This document shows positions 9,680-17,386 of a DNA stretch of 17,573 nucleotides, one piece after another. Below the pieces are notes generated by a model that saw only the letters and a list, made by a program, of their open reading frames with translations, was not told where the DNA came from and did no database searches. Every line of letters begins with the position of its first letter. The first letter of the stretch is position 1. The DNA comes from Streptomyces sp. NRRL F-5122 (GTDB lineage: Bacteria > Actinomycetota > Actinomycetes > Streptomycetales > Streptomycetaceae). Made by a program: the position numbers and the translations under genes. Location of the stretch: positions 1 to 17,573 of the forward strand of contig NZ_LMWH01000305.1 of the NCBI RefSeq assembly GCF_001507435.1. Reading direction: 5' to 3'.

Positions 9680-11161
9680 GTGCTGTCCTTCCGACGTCGT
9701 CCCCTCCTGTCCGTCCCCCCGGTGCAGCTCAGCCAGCGTTTTGTGGTCCCCGCCATGTGTGTCTGCGTGACGTTCATCGCGATCGTCGACGGGGCGATCA
9801 CCACCGTGGCGCTTCCCTCGATCGCTCGCCAGTTCCAGCTCACCACGGCCGCCCTGGACGGGGTGGTGGTGGTCTATCCGGTCTGCCTGGCGATGGCCAT
9901 CCCCGCCTCCGCCTGGCTGGTCGAACGGTTCGGCGGCAAACGGGTCCTGCTCACCGCCCTCGTCGGCTTCCTCGGCTCCTCGCTGCTGTGCGGCGCGGCT
10001 GCCGACCTCGGTCAGCTCGTGGTCTTCCGTGCACTCCAGGGGCTGTCCGCGGGCGTGCTCTTCCCCGCCTCGGCCTCCTTGCTGTTCCGCACCTTCAACG
10101 CCTTCGAGCAGGTGCGGATCGCCCGGTACACGATCATTCCGCAGCAGATCGCCCCGGCCGCCGCCCCCATCCTCGGTGGGCTGCTCGTGGACCACCTGTC
10201 CTGGCGATGGGTCTTCTACGTCAACCTGCCGGTGGGTCTGCCGGCCGTGCTGTTCGGGCTGCTGTTCCTGGCCGAACAACGCGGCCGGCGGCCCGGCCGG
10301 TTCGATCTCACGGGGCTTGTGCTGAGCGCGGCGGCCCTCGGTTCCCTGATGTTCGGCATCTGCGAAGGGCCCAACAGAGGCTGGTCCTCCGTCGCCGTGG
10401 TGACCTCCACGTCCCTCGGCGCGGTCCTGCTCGCCGCGGCCGTCGTGTTCGAACTGCGCATCGCCGAGCCGCTGCTGAAGTTGCGACTTTTCGCGGATCG
10501 CCTCTTCCGGGACACCAACCTGATCAACCTGGTGGGCCTGGTGCCGATCCTCGGTGCCATGTACCTCGGCCCCCTCTTCCTGCAGCAGGGACAGGGCCGC
10601 AGCGCCGTGGAGTCCGGCACCAGCACCTTCCCCGAAGCCTTCGGCGTCCTGCTGACCGTCCAGATAGCAGGGGCCCTCTACGCCAGGGTCGGCCCGCGGG
10701 TCATCATCGGTTGCGGTATGGCCGGTGTCAGCGCGGTCCTTCTGCTGTTCGCCGCCTGCGACGGGCACACCGGACTGTGGACGTTCCGCGGCCTCATGTT
10801 CCTGCTGGGCGTCACCATGGGCGGGGTCTTCATGCCGACGACGGTGGCATCATTGGCCACCCTCGCCCGGACGGACCTGGCGCAGGCCTCCACCCTGAAC
10901 ACCGTCGTCCGTCAGACCGGCGGAGCCCTCGCCCCCGCCGTGGTGACCACGGCCCTGGTGCTGAGCACCCCGGCGGGTGCCGCGGTGGACCCGCCCGTCT
11001 CCGCCTACCAGCACGCCTATCTCGCCCTGGCCGCGATCGCCGCGCTGACGGCGGTCTTCTCCTTCACTCTTCCCGACGGTCCGGCCCGCGCCGCGGCACG
11101 GGGTACCGCCGCCTCGAGCCGTGCCAATCCGTTTCGGCGCAAGCGGGTCGACGCCCAATGA
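9680..11161 (+). CDS. MFS multidrug exporter, DHA2 (14-TMS) family
   Basis: 493 aa from GTG 9680. The start is not certain. There is no ribosome site before 9680, but a -10 box ends six bases upstream, which suggests a leaderless message. GTG 9722 and ATG 9755 are alternatives, although 9755 would cut into TM1. The protein is strongly hydrophobic with about 14 membrane spans. TM1 ends with DGAITTVALPSIARQF (37-52), MFS motif A is VERFGGKRVL (81-90), and the antiporter-type motif C region is APAAAPILGG (158-167), followed by WRWVFYVNLPVG (175-186), all typical of EmrB/QacA-like proton antiporters. It probably exports toxic or antibiotic compounds across the cytoplasmic membrane. The divergent MarR protein is the likely repressor. 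No hairpin terminator follows. Confidence 0.9.
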   Translation: MLSFRRRPLLSVPPVQLSQRFVVPAMCVCVTFIAIVDGAITTVALPSIARQFQLTTAALDGVVVVYPVCLAMAIPASAWLVERFGGKRVLLTALVGFLGSSLLCGAAADLGQLVVFRALQGLSAGVLFPASASLLFRTFNAFEQVRIARYTIIPQQIAPAAAPILGGLLVDHLSWRWVFYVNLPVGLPAVLFGLLFLAEQRGRRPGRFDLTGLVLSAAALGSLMFGICEGPNRGWSSVAVVTSTSLGAVLLAAAVVFELRIAEPLLKLRLFADRLFRDTNLINLVGLVPILGAMYLGPLFLQQGQGRSAVESGTSTFPEAFGVLLTVQIAGALYARVGPRVIIGCGMAGVSAVLLLFAACDGHTGLWTFRGLMFLLGVTMGGVFMPTTVASLATLARTDLAQASTLNTVVRQTGGALAPAVVTTALVLSTPAGAAVDPPVSAYQHAYLALAAIAALTAVFSFTLPDGPARAAARGTAASSRANPFRRKRVDAQ

Positions 11162-11295
11162 GCCGGCCGTCGAACGCCCTCGGTCCGGGTGGAGCCGTTC
11201 GGCATCCCGGGCATGGTGCGGCGTGGCTCGGTGCTGCCAGGTGGCTTGCTGGTTAGCTGAGAACCGAGTGGATCATCGTGTGGAGTGAGGCGGGT

Positions 11296-11727
11296 ATGGC
11301 CGATGTGCAGGGCGTGAACGAGCGGGTCATCGACGAGTTCCGGTGCGGGAACGGGGCGGTGGGGGGCCGCTTCGAGGGCGCCCAGCTCCTGCTCCTGCAC
11401 ACGGTCGGCCGCCGTACGGGCCGGGAACGGGTGAACCCCCTCGTGTACGCCGCCGACGGCGACGGCTATCTCGTCTGCGGCTCGGCGCGTGGCGCGGAGA
11501 ACGATCCGGCGTGGGTGGCCAACGTCGCCGCCATGTCCGAGGTGACCATCGAGGTGGGGGAGCGCGTCATGAAGGCGACGCCCACCGTCGTGTTGCATCC
11601 GTCGCCCGAGTGGGAGCGTCTGTACGGGATCTGGTCCGCCTACTGGACCGACAGCGCGCACTACGAGGCCAAGACGTCCCGCAAGTTTCCCATCGTGAGG
11701 CTGCAGCCCGTCGCGTCGGCCGGTTGA
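11296..11727 (+). CDS. Deazaflavin (F420)-dependent oxidoreductase, Ddn/nitroreductase-like
   Basis: 143 aa from ATG 11296. A GTG at 11278 is in frame, but family members begin close to the VNERVIDEF segment, and a GTGAGG site lies upstream of the ATG. The small split-barrel fold is recognised from GVNERVIDEFRCGNGAVGG (6-24), the phosphate-binding GRRTGRERVNPLVY (38-51) and SARGAENDPAWVANV (63-77), all hallmarks of the Ddn (FDOR-A) family. These proteins use the deazaflavin cofactor F420 to reduce quinones, nitro compounds or other electron-poor substrates, often at the membrane. F420 is made by actinomycetes, which agrees with the host assignment. It follows the exporter by 134 bases on the same strand, so co-transcription is possible but unproven. 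Confidence 0.92.
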   Translation: MADVQGVNERVIDEFRCGNGAVGGRFEGAQLLLLHTVGRRTGRERVNPLVYAADGDGYLVCGSARGAENDPAWVANVAAMSEVTIEVGERVMKATPTVVLHPSPEWERLYGIWSAYWTDSAHYEAKTSRKFPIVRLQPVASAG

Positions 11728-11866
11728 GTCCCGGTGGAAAGCCCGGGTCCGACGGCGCCTGATCGACCGCGAGGGCAACGCCTCGGCGGGTGACCGGCGT
11801 TGGGGGCGAGGAGGGAGCCGCATACCGAACGGCGGGTGTGTCCGGACCGGTGGCAGGATTCCTGTC

Positions 11867-13417
11867 ATGACCGATGTCCCGGAAGTGACCTGTCGCTCGC
11901 CCCGGAGAGGCACTCTCCGGTTGTTCGTCGGACTCGGTGCGCTCGGTGTGTGCCTGACCGCCGGGAGCATCGCTCTCGGGGGCGCGCTCCTTGTCGTGGG
12001 AGCGACCATCGGTCTGGCACTGATCGTGGTGGGCACGGTGTCGCTCCACTATGTCTTTGCCCAGGTGAGTGCCGATGTGCACGGCGTTCACGTCCGCACC
12101 CTGCTGCGTCGGTCGAGTGTGCCTTGGGGCGATATCGTCGACCTGTACATCTTCGAGAAGCCCGCACGCAACGCCCACATCCAGCGTCGCGTCGGCCTCT
12201 CGCGGCGTAGCGGACACAAGCGGCTTCTGCCGCTTCCGGTGGCCTGGTCGTACAACGATCCGGACTTCGACACGACGGTGGATTCGCTGCGCGAACTGCA
12301 CCGCCGTCACTCGGGCGCGGAGCCGGGCCGCCTTCCCGTCGTCACGCCCCGCACCGCCGGGCGCGGCTGGATCGGGTCACTGGTTTTGGGCGCGGCGCTC
12401 CTGGCGGGTGCCGGCGTGGCCGCGTACTTCGTGCCGATCGCAGCCGCCGACGAACAGGCGTGGAAGGCGGCCGCCCCCTGCACCGTGCAGACGTCCGTCC
12501 AGAAGAACGGCGACTGCCTGTCCACCGTGCCGGCCGTCATCGCTCGGACCGAGCCGCGCCAGCCCAAACAGAGCAGCTGGCTGTACTTCACCGAAAGCCG
12601 GCCGTTGCACAGGCTGGAGGTCTCGGAGGAGGCCGCCGAGGAGTTCGAGGCCGGGGACCGCGTGGAACTGACCGTCTGGCATCACCAGGTGATGGAGGTG
12701 GCGGGAGCGGGGCACATCTGGCGCGAGCACGTCACCGGGGGAGGGGAGGTCGCCGTCGTCGCGGCCGTGCTCGCCCTGGCCGCGGGCTACCCGGGTGCCC
12801 AGGTCCTGCTGCGTCTGCGCGGGCGCCGGTTGCCCGACGACGAAGTCCTCCCGTCCGCGCTGCCGTTCGCGGGCGCGCTGCTGGGAACCGCGCTGTGGCT
12901 GCTGCCGCTCTGCTACCTGCACCCCACGACCCTGCTCGAACCCCCGGTGGCGCTCACCTGGTCGGCGGCGGGATCGCTGCTTTCACTGGGCCTGTTCGCT
13001 CTGGCCTGGCGCGCCACCCGGGTTCGCACACCAGGCGTGACCGAAGCAACCGATGGGGTCGTTCACCCGGACGGGGAGGTGTTCCTGGCCGCCCGCTTCC
13101 TGGAGCACACCGACTACAACCCGCACGGCTTCGGCACCCATGTCCTCCTCGGCGACGGGCCGCCCGCGGTGACACCCCACGCCGGCCCGGGCCGGTTCGC
13201 GGCGAAACGGATACCGGCGCAGCGGATCACCGTGAAGAACGTACGCCGCGCCCGGGGCGCCGACGGCGACACCGTCCCGAGCAACTGGCACATCGCCGAA
13301 CTCGAGGACGAGGGCCGATCGGTACGCCTTGCCGCAGCCCCGGACGACCTCACGCGCATCCTCCGCGAGCTGGACGCTGCGAAGACCCCGGTGGACACCG
13401 CGAACCCCGAAGGATGA
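11867..13417 (+). CDS. Multi-pass membrane protein with an N-terminal bacterial PH-like domain
   Basis: 516 aa from ATG 11867. No ribosome site is clear, but CAGGAT (11854-11859) ends seven bases before the ATG, so a leaderless message is possible. Two membrane spans at ~17-38 and ~41-62 are followed by a bPH-like segment, ~65-128: VSADVHGVHVRTLLRRSSVPWGDI, then a region ending LLPLPVAW. A third span lies at ~169-192. After it comes a loop of about 100 residues with Cys205 and Cys217, presumably outside the membrane and possibly disulphide-bonded. Further spans are at ~293-315, 331-350 and 362-382, and a hydrophilic tail of about 130 residues follows. The first-domain topology resembles actinobacterial PH-domain membrane proteins of unknown function. 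I do not recognise the tail or any enzyme motif. Confidence 0.85.
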   Translation: MTDVPEVTCRSPRRGTLRLFVGLGALGVCLTAGSIALGGALLVVGATIGLALIVVGTVSLHYVFAQVSADVHGVHVRTLLRRSSVPWGDIVDLYIFEKPARNAHIQRRVGLSRRSGHKRLLPLPVAWSYNDPDFDTTVDSLRELHRRHSGAEPGRLPVVTPRTAGRGWIGSLVLGAALLAGAGVAAYFVPIAAADEQAWKAAAPCTVQTSVQKNGDCLSTVPAVIARTEPRQPKQSSWLYFTESRPLHRLEVSEEAAEEFEAGDRVELTVWHHQVMEVAGAGHIWREHVTGGGEVAVVAAVLALAAGYPGAQVLLRLRGRRLPDDEVLPSALPFAGALLGTALWLLPLCYLHPTTLLEPPVALTWSAAGSLLSLGLFALAWRATRVRTPGVTEATDGVVHPDGEVFLAARFLEHTDYNPHGFGTHVLLGDGPPAVTPHAGPGRFAAKRIPAQRITVKNVRRARGADGDTVPSNWHIAELEDEGRSVRLAAAPDDLTRILRELDAAKTPVDTANPEG

Positions 13418-13456
13418 GAGCCGGCCGCCGGACGACGGCCACGTCGGATCAGCCGG

Positions 13457-13497
13457 CTGTACGGGCATGCGCCGCCCCGGCGCGCCGGCCCGTACAG
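13457..13497. terminator. Branched hairpin between convergent genes
   Basis: CTGTACGGGC (13457-13466) pairs perfectly with GCCCGTACAG (13488-13497). Inside it, GCGCC (13469-13473) and GGCGC (13479-13483) form a second stem. It lies 40 bases after the membrane-protein stop and 36 bases beyond the SDR stop, so it can terminate both. Confidence 0.75.
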
Positions 13498-13532
13498 GCA
13501 CGAACGGGCATCAAGGCATTGCGTGATGACTC

Positions 13533-14435
13533 CTAGTCGTTGAAGTAGTGGCCCTCTTCGAGGTCCGGGATGAGTGCGGGCTGCACGGGATCCCATCCCA
13601 GTCGCTTCCGGGTCAGGGCGCTCGAGGTGGGGTTGTCGAGCGGTACCGCCGCGGAAAGGAAGCCGAAGTGCTCGCCCGCGTCCTCGGCGGCAATGCCGGC
13701 GACCGGTACGTCCAACCGGCGGCCGATGACCTCGGCGATGTCACGGAAGGGCACCCCCTCCTCGCCGGCTCCGTGCAGGATCGAGCCGGCCGGCCCGGCC
13801 TCTGCCGCCAGCCGGAACAGACGCGCCGCGTCGAGGCGGTGGACGGCGGGCCAGCGGTTCGATCCGTCGCCGACGTAGGCCGACACGCCCTTCTGGCGGG
13901 CGATGTCGATCAGGCGCGGTACGAATCCCTTGTCGCCCTTGCCGTGCACGGACGGTGAAAGCCGCACGACCGACGTCCGCACCCCACGCGCGGCCAGCGA
14001 GATGGCCGCGCTCTCCGAGGCCACCCGGGGTCCCGTCGCCCCGGCGTCGGGCACGAGCTCCTCGGTCCCGAGGCGACCCGGCGCGATCATCGTGAGCATC
14101 AATGTTCCCGAGGTGACCACGAGCGGCTTGCCGCTGCCTTCGAGCGCCGCCCCGAGGGTCTCGACGGCACGCAGGTCCTGCTTGCCGGCGGCGACGTAGT
14201 CCGAGAAGTCATGGCTGAAGGCGAGATGGATGACACCGTCCGCCGCGGCGGCACCGTCGTGCAGGCTGTCGAGGTCGTCGAGCGAGCCGCGTTGCACCTC
14301 GGCGCCGGAGTCCGCCAAAGCCGCGGCGGCCGCGTCCGAGCGGGCAAGTCCCACGACCTCATGCCCCGCATCGAGGAGTTCGCGCACAACCGCAGATCCG
14401 ATGAATCCGGTTGCGCCGGTGACGAATACGCGCAT
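13533..14435 (-). CDS. NAD(P)-binding SDR-family epimerase/reductase, atypical
   Basis: 300 aa from ATG 14435, with AAGG upstream. The frame continues upstream to 14558, but the Rossmann motif begins directly at this [16 protein letters not shown] carries the dinucleotide-binding TGATGFIG (6-13), followed by [10 protein letters not shown] (31-40), typical of NADP-type extended/atypical SDRs annotated as NAD-dependent epimerase/dehydratase. The central region shows VIHLAF, the strand ending VVTSGT and the [10 protein letters not shown] segment that lines the active site. The classical Tyr-x-x-x-Lys is not visible: at its place is a PRVASESAA segment, as in the atypical subfamily. It is divergent from a LysR regulator gene, which probably controls it. 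Substrate unknown. Confidence 0.9.
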   Translation of the reverse strand: MRVFVTGATGFIGSAVVRELLDAGHEVVGLARSDAAAAALADSGAEVQRGSLDDLDSLHDGAAAADGVIHLAFSHDFSDYVAAGKQDLRAVETLGAALEGSGKPLVVTSGTLMLTMIAPGRLGTEELVPDAGATGPRVASESAAISLAARGVRTSVVRLSPSVHGKGDKGFVPRLIDIARQKGVSAYVGDGSNRWPAVHRLDAARLFRLAAEAGPAGSILHGAGEEGVPFRDIAEVIGRRLDVPVAGIAAEDAGEHFGFLSAAVPLDNPTSSALTRKRLGWDPVQPALIPDLEEGHYFND

Positions 14436-14531
14436 AGTGAAGATCCCTTGGTGATTCGAGTCGACCCGGCGCCAGAGGGCGACGGGCTCGTGCCTCCACG
14501 CTGGAACAGCCGGCTGCGCGTGTCCAAGACC

Positions 14532-14557
14532 TGTTTCGCAACGAGCCATACGAAACA
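14532..14557. promoter_or_regulatory. 26-bp operator candidate between the SDR and LysR genes
   Basis: TGTTTCG (14532-14538) and CGAAACA (14551-14557) are perfect 7-bp inverted arms with a 12-base spacer, in the 189-bp region shared by the two divergent genes. The half-site centres are 19 bases apart, about two helical turns. This suits a LysR-type tetramer or another dimeric regulator. The site is 97 bases upstream of the SDR start and 68 bases upstream of the LysR start. Confidence 0.55.
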
Positions 14558-14612
14558 AGCATCACCCCAGGTCACAGCCGACTCCGGGCCTCAGCGGGCG
14601 GGCCGGTCGGCA

Positions 14613-14618
14613 TACGAT
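14613..14618 (+). promoter_or_regulatory. -10 box of the LysR gene, leaderless start
   Basis: TACGAT ends six bases before the ATG at 14625, and no ribosome site lies between them. Transcription would begin at or next to the A of the ATG. The -35 element is poor, which would fit a promoter needing activation or one relying on an extended -10. Confidence 0.4.
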
Positions 14619-14624
14619 GCGGGT

Positions 14625-15554
14625 ATGCCCGACTTGCCGTCGCCTCCCGCAGACCTCGATCTGCGGTTGGTGCGCTATTTCACCGTCGTCGCCGAGCACC
14701 TGCATTTCGGCCGCGCGGCCGCCGCCCTGCATCTCGCGCAGCCGTCCCTGAGCCGGCAGATCCGCCGTCTGGAGGAGCAGCTGGGCGCCCGCCTGCTGGA
14801 TCGGACCCCGCAGGGCACCCGGCTCACCGAGGCCGGGGAGGTGTTCCTGCCCCGGGCCAGGGCGCTGCTGCGGTCGGCCGCCCATGCGGCGGCCGACACC
14901 CGGGCCGCCGCCGAGCCCAGCCGGATCACCATCGGGTACACCGGGGGTATCATCGTCACCCCGGCGGTGCGCGAGCTGCGTCATCGGCACCCCGACGCCG
15001 ACGTGCACACTCTGCATCTGGCATGGAACGAGGCGCGTGCGGCACTGCTCGATCACCGGGTGGACGCCGCGGTGACCCGGCTGCCGCTCCCCACCGACCA
15101 GCTGCACGTGACCGTCCTCTACGACGAGCCCCGGGTGCTGGTGATCCCGCACGACCACCGGCTGGCCGGCAAGGAGTCCGTCACCCTCGACGACATCTCG
15201 GACGAACCCCTCCCACGGGTGCGGCAGTCCGACCCGGCCTGGAGCGCCTTCTGGCGCATCGACCCCCGTCCCGACGGCAGGCCCGCGCCCGACGGCCCCT
15301 TCATCGAGGCCGTCGAGGACAAGTTCGAACTCATCGCCGCCGGGGAGGCCGTGGCCATCGCGGCCGCCACCCACATCAACAGCCTTCGCCCCGACCTCAC
15401 CACGGTCCCCCTGGAGGGCGTCGAGCCGAGCCACGTCGTGCTGGCGACGCGCGCCGGTGACCGCAACCGTCTGCTGGCGGCGTTCCGCAAATACGCCCAG
15501 GCCCACATCGCCGGTCCAGACCCGGCCGGACCGGTAAGCCCCCCGTCACGCTGA
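14625..15554 (+). CDS. LysR-family transcriptional regulator
   Basis: 309 aa, a normal LysR length, from ATG 14625. The frame is open far upstream to 14211, but that part overlaps the SDR gene in antisense. The N-terminal winged helix is complete: LRLVRYFTVVAEHLHFGRAA (13-32), the recognition helix AQPSLSRQIRRLEEQLG (39-55), then ARLLDRT and TEAGEVFLPRA, and a linker helix to ~90. The remainder is a periplasmic-binding-protein-like effector domain beginning ITIGYTGGI near residue 104, with the central segment RVLVIPHDHRLA and the C-terminal VEDKFELIAAGEAVAI. LysR proteins usually repress their own gene and activate a divergent target when the co-inducer binds, so the SDR gene is the likely target. 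Confidence 0.94.
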   Translation: MPDLPSPPADLDLRLVRYFTVVAEHLHFGRAAAALHLAQPSLSRQIRRLEEQLGARLLDRTPQGTRLTEAGEVFLPRARALLRSAAHAAADTRAAAEPSRITIGYTGGIIVTPAVRELRHRHPDADVHTLHLAWNEARAALLDHRVDAAVTRLPLPTDQLHVTVLYDEPRVLVIPHDHRLAGKESVTLDDISDEPLPRVRQSDPAWSAFWRIDPRPDGRPAPDGPFIEAVEDKFELIAAGEAVAIAAATHINSLRPDLTTVPLEGVEPSHVVLATRAGDRNRLLAAFRKYAQAHIAGPDPAGPVSPPSR

Positions 15555-15756
15555 CGTACGGGCAGGGCCTCCCTCGACAACCTCGCCGCACTCGGGGGAG
15601 CGGGAATTGAATTCGGCCGTGATTCGTTCCCGGCGCCTCTTGTGGGTGGCGGCGGCCGGCGTTGTGGCGGGGGCGATGCGAAAGAGCATACTGGAGGAAT
15701 CGAAGCGGCCTCGTGGGCGGTGCATGGACATGATGCTTGCCGTGGCGGAGGTAGTC

Positions 15757-16734
15757 ATGTTTCACACTCCGTTGTGCGAACTCCTCGGAATCGAGGCACC
15801 CGTGATCGGTGCTCCGTTCGGACCCTGGGACGAAGTCGCACTTGCGGCCTCCATCTGCAGGGCGGGAGGACTCGGCAGCCTGGGCACAGCCGCGCGCACC
15901 GTCGATGAGCTGAGGCATCAGTGGTCGCGCCTGCGTGAACTGACGGATCGCCCCTTCGCGATCAACCACACGATGCGGCCGTTCAGCGAGGAAGCCTTCG
16001 AGGCCACGATCGAAGAATGCCCCGCTGCCATCTCCTTCCATCTGGCGGTTCCGGGGGATCTGATCGATCGGGCGCACGCGGCGGGGATCAGATGGATCCA
16101 GCAGGTGACCGATGCCCGCCAGGCGGCTCAGGCGCTCGATGCGGGAGCCGACGTCATCATTGCCCAAGGGGGCGAAGCCGGAGGTCACGGGGGTGACGTG
16201 AGCACCCTGGTACTGGTGCCGCAGGTCGTCGACATGGCAGGTGACACACCGGTCGTCGCTGCCGGTGGGATAGCCGACGGGCGCGGGGTCGCCGCCGCGT
16301 TCGTATTGGGTGCCCAGGGTGTGGCGATGGGCACCCGTTTTCTCGCTTCAACCGAGATGAACATTTCCGACGACTGGAAGCAACGCATTGTCGGTGCGGA
16401 CGCGGTGGACGCCGTAAAGGTGCTCAACAGCGAACGGATTCTCCCGCCGTACTCGCGCCCCGAAAGTTACGGCGTTCCCCGCGCGCTGCGCACGGAACTG
16501 GTGGACACACTCCGTCATCGTCCCGAGCAGGTGAAAGAGGATGTCGTTCCTCGGCTGATGGAGTCCATCAGCCGAGGCCGCGGAGATGAATTCCTGCCGT
16601 TCACCGGCCAGTCCGCCGCGCTCGTCCGTGACGTTCTCCCCGCGGGTGAACTGCTGCGTGGGATCCTGCGGGAGGCGGAACACATCCTCACTGCGAGAGC
16701 CGCGGAAGTTGCGGACGACCGCCATTCGAGTTGA
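15757..16734 (+). CDS. Nitronate monooxygenase (2-nitropropane dioxygenase family)
   Basis: 325 aa from ATG 15757, with GGAGG (15747-15751) five bases upstream. The frame is open back to 15607, but the upstream 50 residues have no family match and this ribosome site is the best one. The protein is an FMN-binding TIM barrel. It begins CELLGIEAPVIGAPFGPW (7-24) and continues with AGGLGSLGT (36-44) and the flavin-phosphate and active-site segments AQGGEAGGHGG (136-146), GGIADGRGVAAAFVLGAQGV (170-189) and GTRFLAS (192-198). Enzymes of this family oxidise alkyl nitronates to carbonyl compounds and nitrite, as protection from toxins such as 3-nitropropionate. Several paralogues act on other enoyl-type substrates, so the exact reaction is uncertain. 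It is separated from the LysR gene by 202 bases and is probably a single-gene unit. Confidence 0.92.
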   Translation: MFHTPLCELLGIEAPVIGAPFGPWDEVALAASICRAGGLGSLGTAARTVDELRHQWSRLRELTDRPFAINHTMRPFSEEAFEATIEECPAAISFHLAVPGDLIDRAHAAGIRWIQQVTDARQAAQALDAGADVIIAQGGEAGGHGGDVSTLVLVPQVVDMAGDTPVVAAGGIADGRGVAAAFVLGAQGVAMGTRFLASTEMNISDDWKQRIVGADAVDAVKVLNSERILPPYSRPESYGVPRALRTELVDTLRHRPEQVKEDVVPRLMESISRGRGDEFLPFTGQSAALVRDVLPAGELLRGILREAEHILTARAAEVADDRHSS

Positions 16735-16766
16735 CGACATCGACGGCGGGAGAGGCCCGAGCGAAA

Positions 16767-16802
16767 GCGAAGGCCCACCGAGCCAATTCGGCGAGCCTTC
16801 GC
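16767..16802. terminator. Hairpin between the nitronate monooxygenase and DUF805 genes
   Basis: GCGAAGGC (16767-16774) pairs with GCCTTCGC (16795-16802). CCGA (16778-16781) and TCGG (16788-16791) extend the stem inside. It lies between convergent stops at 16734 and 16819 and probably serves both. A smaller hairpin, CGGCTC/GAGCCG (16815-16829), overlaps the DUF805 stop. Confidence 0.65.
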
Positions 16803-16818
16803 CGGTGCTGTTGTCGGC

Positions 16819-17169
16819 TCACCGAGCCGCAGCGAACTTCGGGTTGGGGCCGTACTCGTTGTCCTCCGGCTTGCCCGCGGTGGCGTAGAAGACGATCAGG
16901 GCGATCACACCGAACGGGACGAAGGTGAGCAGGAACCACCAACCGGATCGGTCGGTGTCGTGCAGGCGGCGCACGGCCAGACCGAGGAGCGGCAGCGCGA
17001 TGACGAGCGTATAGACGATGAGCGGGATGTTCGAATCGATGGCGCGGCCCACGAACGTCACCACGTTGGTCGCGATCAGGTTGAACAGGAAGAACACCCA
17101 GAATTCCTGCCTGCGCGCGCGACCGCTGAACACGGCGTATTTCTTGAAGGCGTCGATGATCCAGTGCAT
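16819..17169 (-). CDS. DUF805 small membrane protein
   Basis: 116 aa from ATG 17169, preceded by GGGGGGA. The DUF805 signatures are present: W----FKKYAVFSGRARRQEFW (3-24), the conserved loop RRLHDTDRSGWW (67-78) and the C-terminal GPNP (107-110). There are three to four membrane spans, at roughly 23-43, 48-65 and 77-98, with the Arg-rich loops expected on the cytoplasmic side. DUF805 proteins (YhaH type) are widespread inner-membrane proteins with no established function. It is convergent with the nitronate monooxygenase gene. Its upstream region points toward the insertion-sequence fragment at the window end. Confidence 0.92.
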   Translation of the reverse strand: MHWIIDAFKKYAVFSGRARRQEFWVFFLFNLIATNVVTFVGRAIDSNIPLIVYTLVIALPLLGLAVRRLHDTDRSGWWFLLTFVPFGVIALIVFYATAGKPEDNEYGPNPKFAAAR

Positions 17170-17242
17170 GAGTGTCCCCCCAGGGATGACGGTGGTGGTG
17201 CGCGCTCATCGAACCCGATCAAGGTTGCCGGAAACCGGCTCG

Positions 17243-17270
17243 TTGACGCGTGCAAGTCAATCGTTACGAT
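17243..17270 (+). promoter_or_regulatory. Near-consensus promoter facing the insertion sequence
   Basis: TTGACG (17243-17248) and TACGAT (17265-17270) are separated by 16 bases. This is the best match to a housekeeping vegetative promoter that I found in the window. It would start near 17277 and reads toward the insertion sequence, away from DUF805. No annotated gene lies downstream. Confidence 0.5.
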
Positions 17271-17284
17271 GCTGTGGTCGTCCG

Positions 17285-17356
17285 GTGATCATTGTCGTTG
17301 ACCTGTGGGTTCCGGGCCTGTTTGCCGACCACTCGGGCCCGTCTCCACTCTGTTGA
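17285..17356 (+). CDS. Possible 23-residue peptide, uncertain
   Basis: A GTG-initiated frame of 23 codons begins eight bases after the predicted transcription start and ends 12 bases before a hairpin. The peptide starts with a hydrophobic run (VIIVVDLWVPGLF) and ends in Cys. There is no ribosome site and no family I recognise. It may be a leader peptide, the remains of a gene broken by the neighbouring insertion sequence, or a chance frame in a small RNA. Confidence 0.15.
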   Translation: MIIVVDLWVPGLFADHSGPSPLC

Positions 17357-17367
17357 CCGGCCATCTG

Positions 17368-17386
17368 CGGTCGGCCCGGCCGACCG
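17368..17386 (+). terminator. Palindromic hairpin downstream of the orphan promoter
   Basis: CGGTCGGCC (17368-17376) and GGCCGACCG (17378-17386) are perfect 9-bp arms around a single C. The top pairs must open to form a loop. It lies about 90 bases after the predicted start from the promoter at 17243-17270 and could end a transcript of roughly 110 bases. Confidence 0.4.

Noticed and set aside
9443..10768. A 441-codon minus-strand frame opposite the exporter
   Set aside because: Gln/His/Glu/Gly-rich composition with no motif; a shadow of the transmembrane protein, whose Leu/Val/Ala-rich codons read this way in reverse.
9757..11256. A 499-codon plus-strand frame overlapping the exporter in another register
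   Set aside because: Arg/Pro/Gly-rich frame-shifted reading of the exporter, with no membrane pattern or ribosome site.
15607..15756. An N-terminal extension of the nitronate monooxygenase with an apparent hydrophobic signal (RSRRLLWVAAAGVVAGA)
   Set aside because: It resembles a signal peptide, but this family is cytoplasmic, a much better GGAGG site precedes the ATG at 15757, and the family consensus begins only there.
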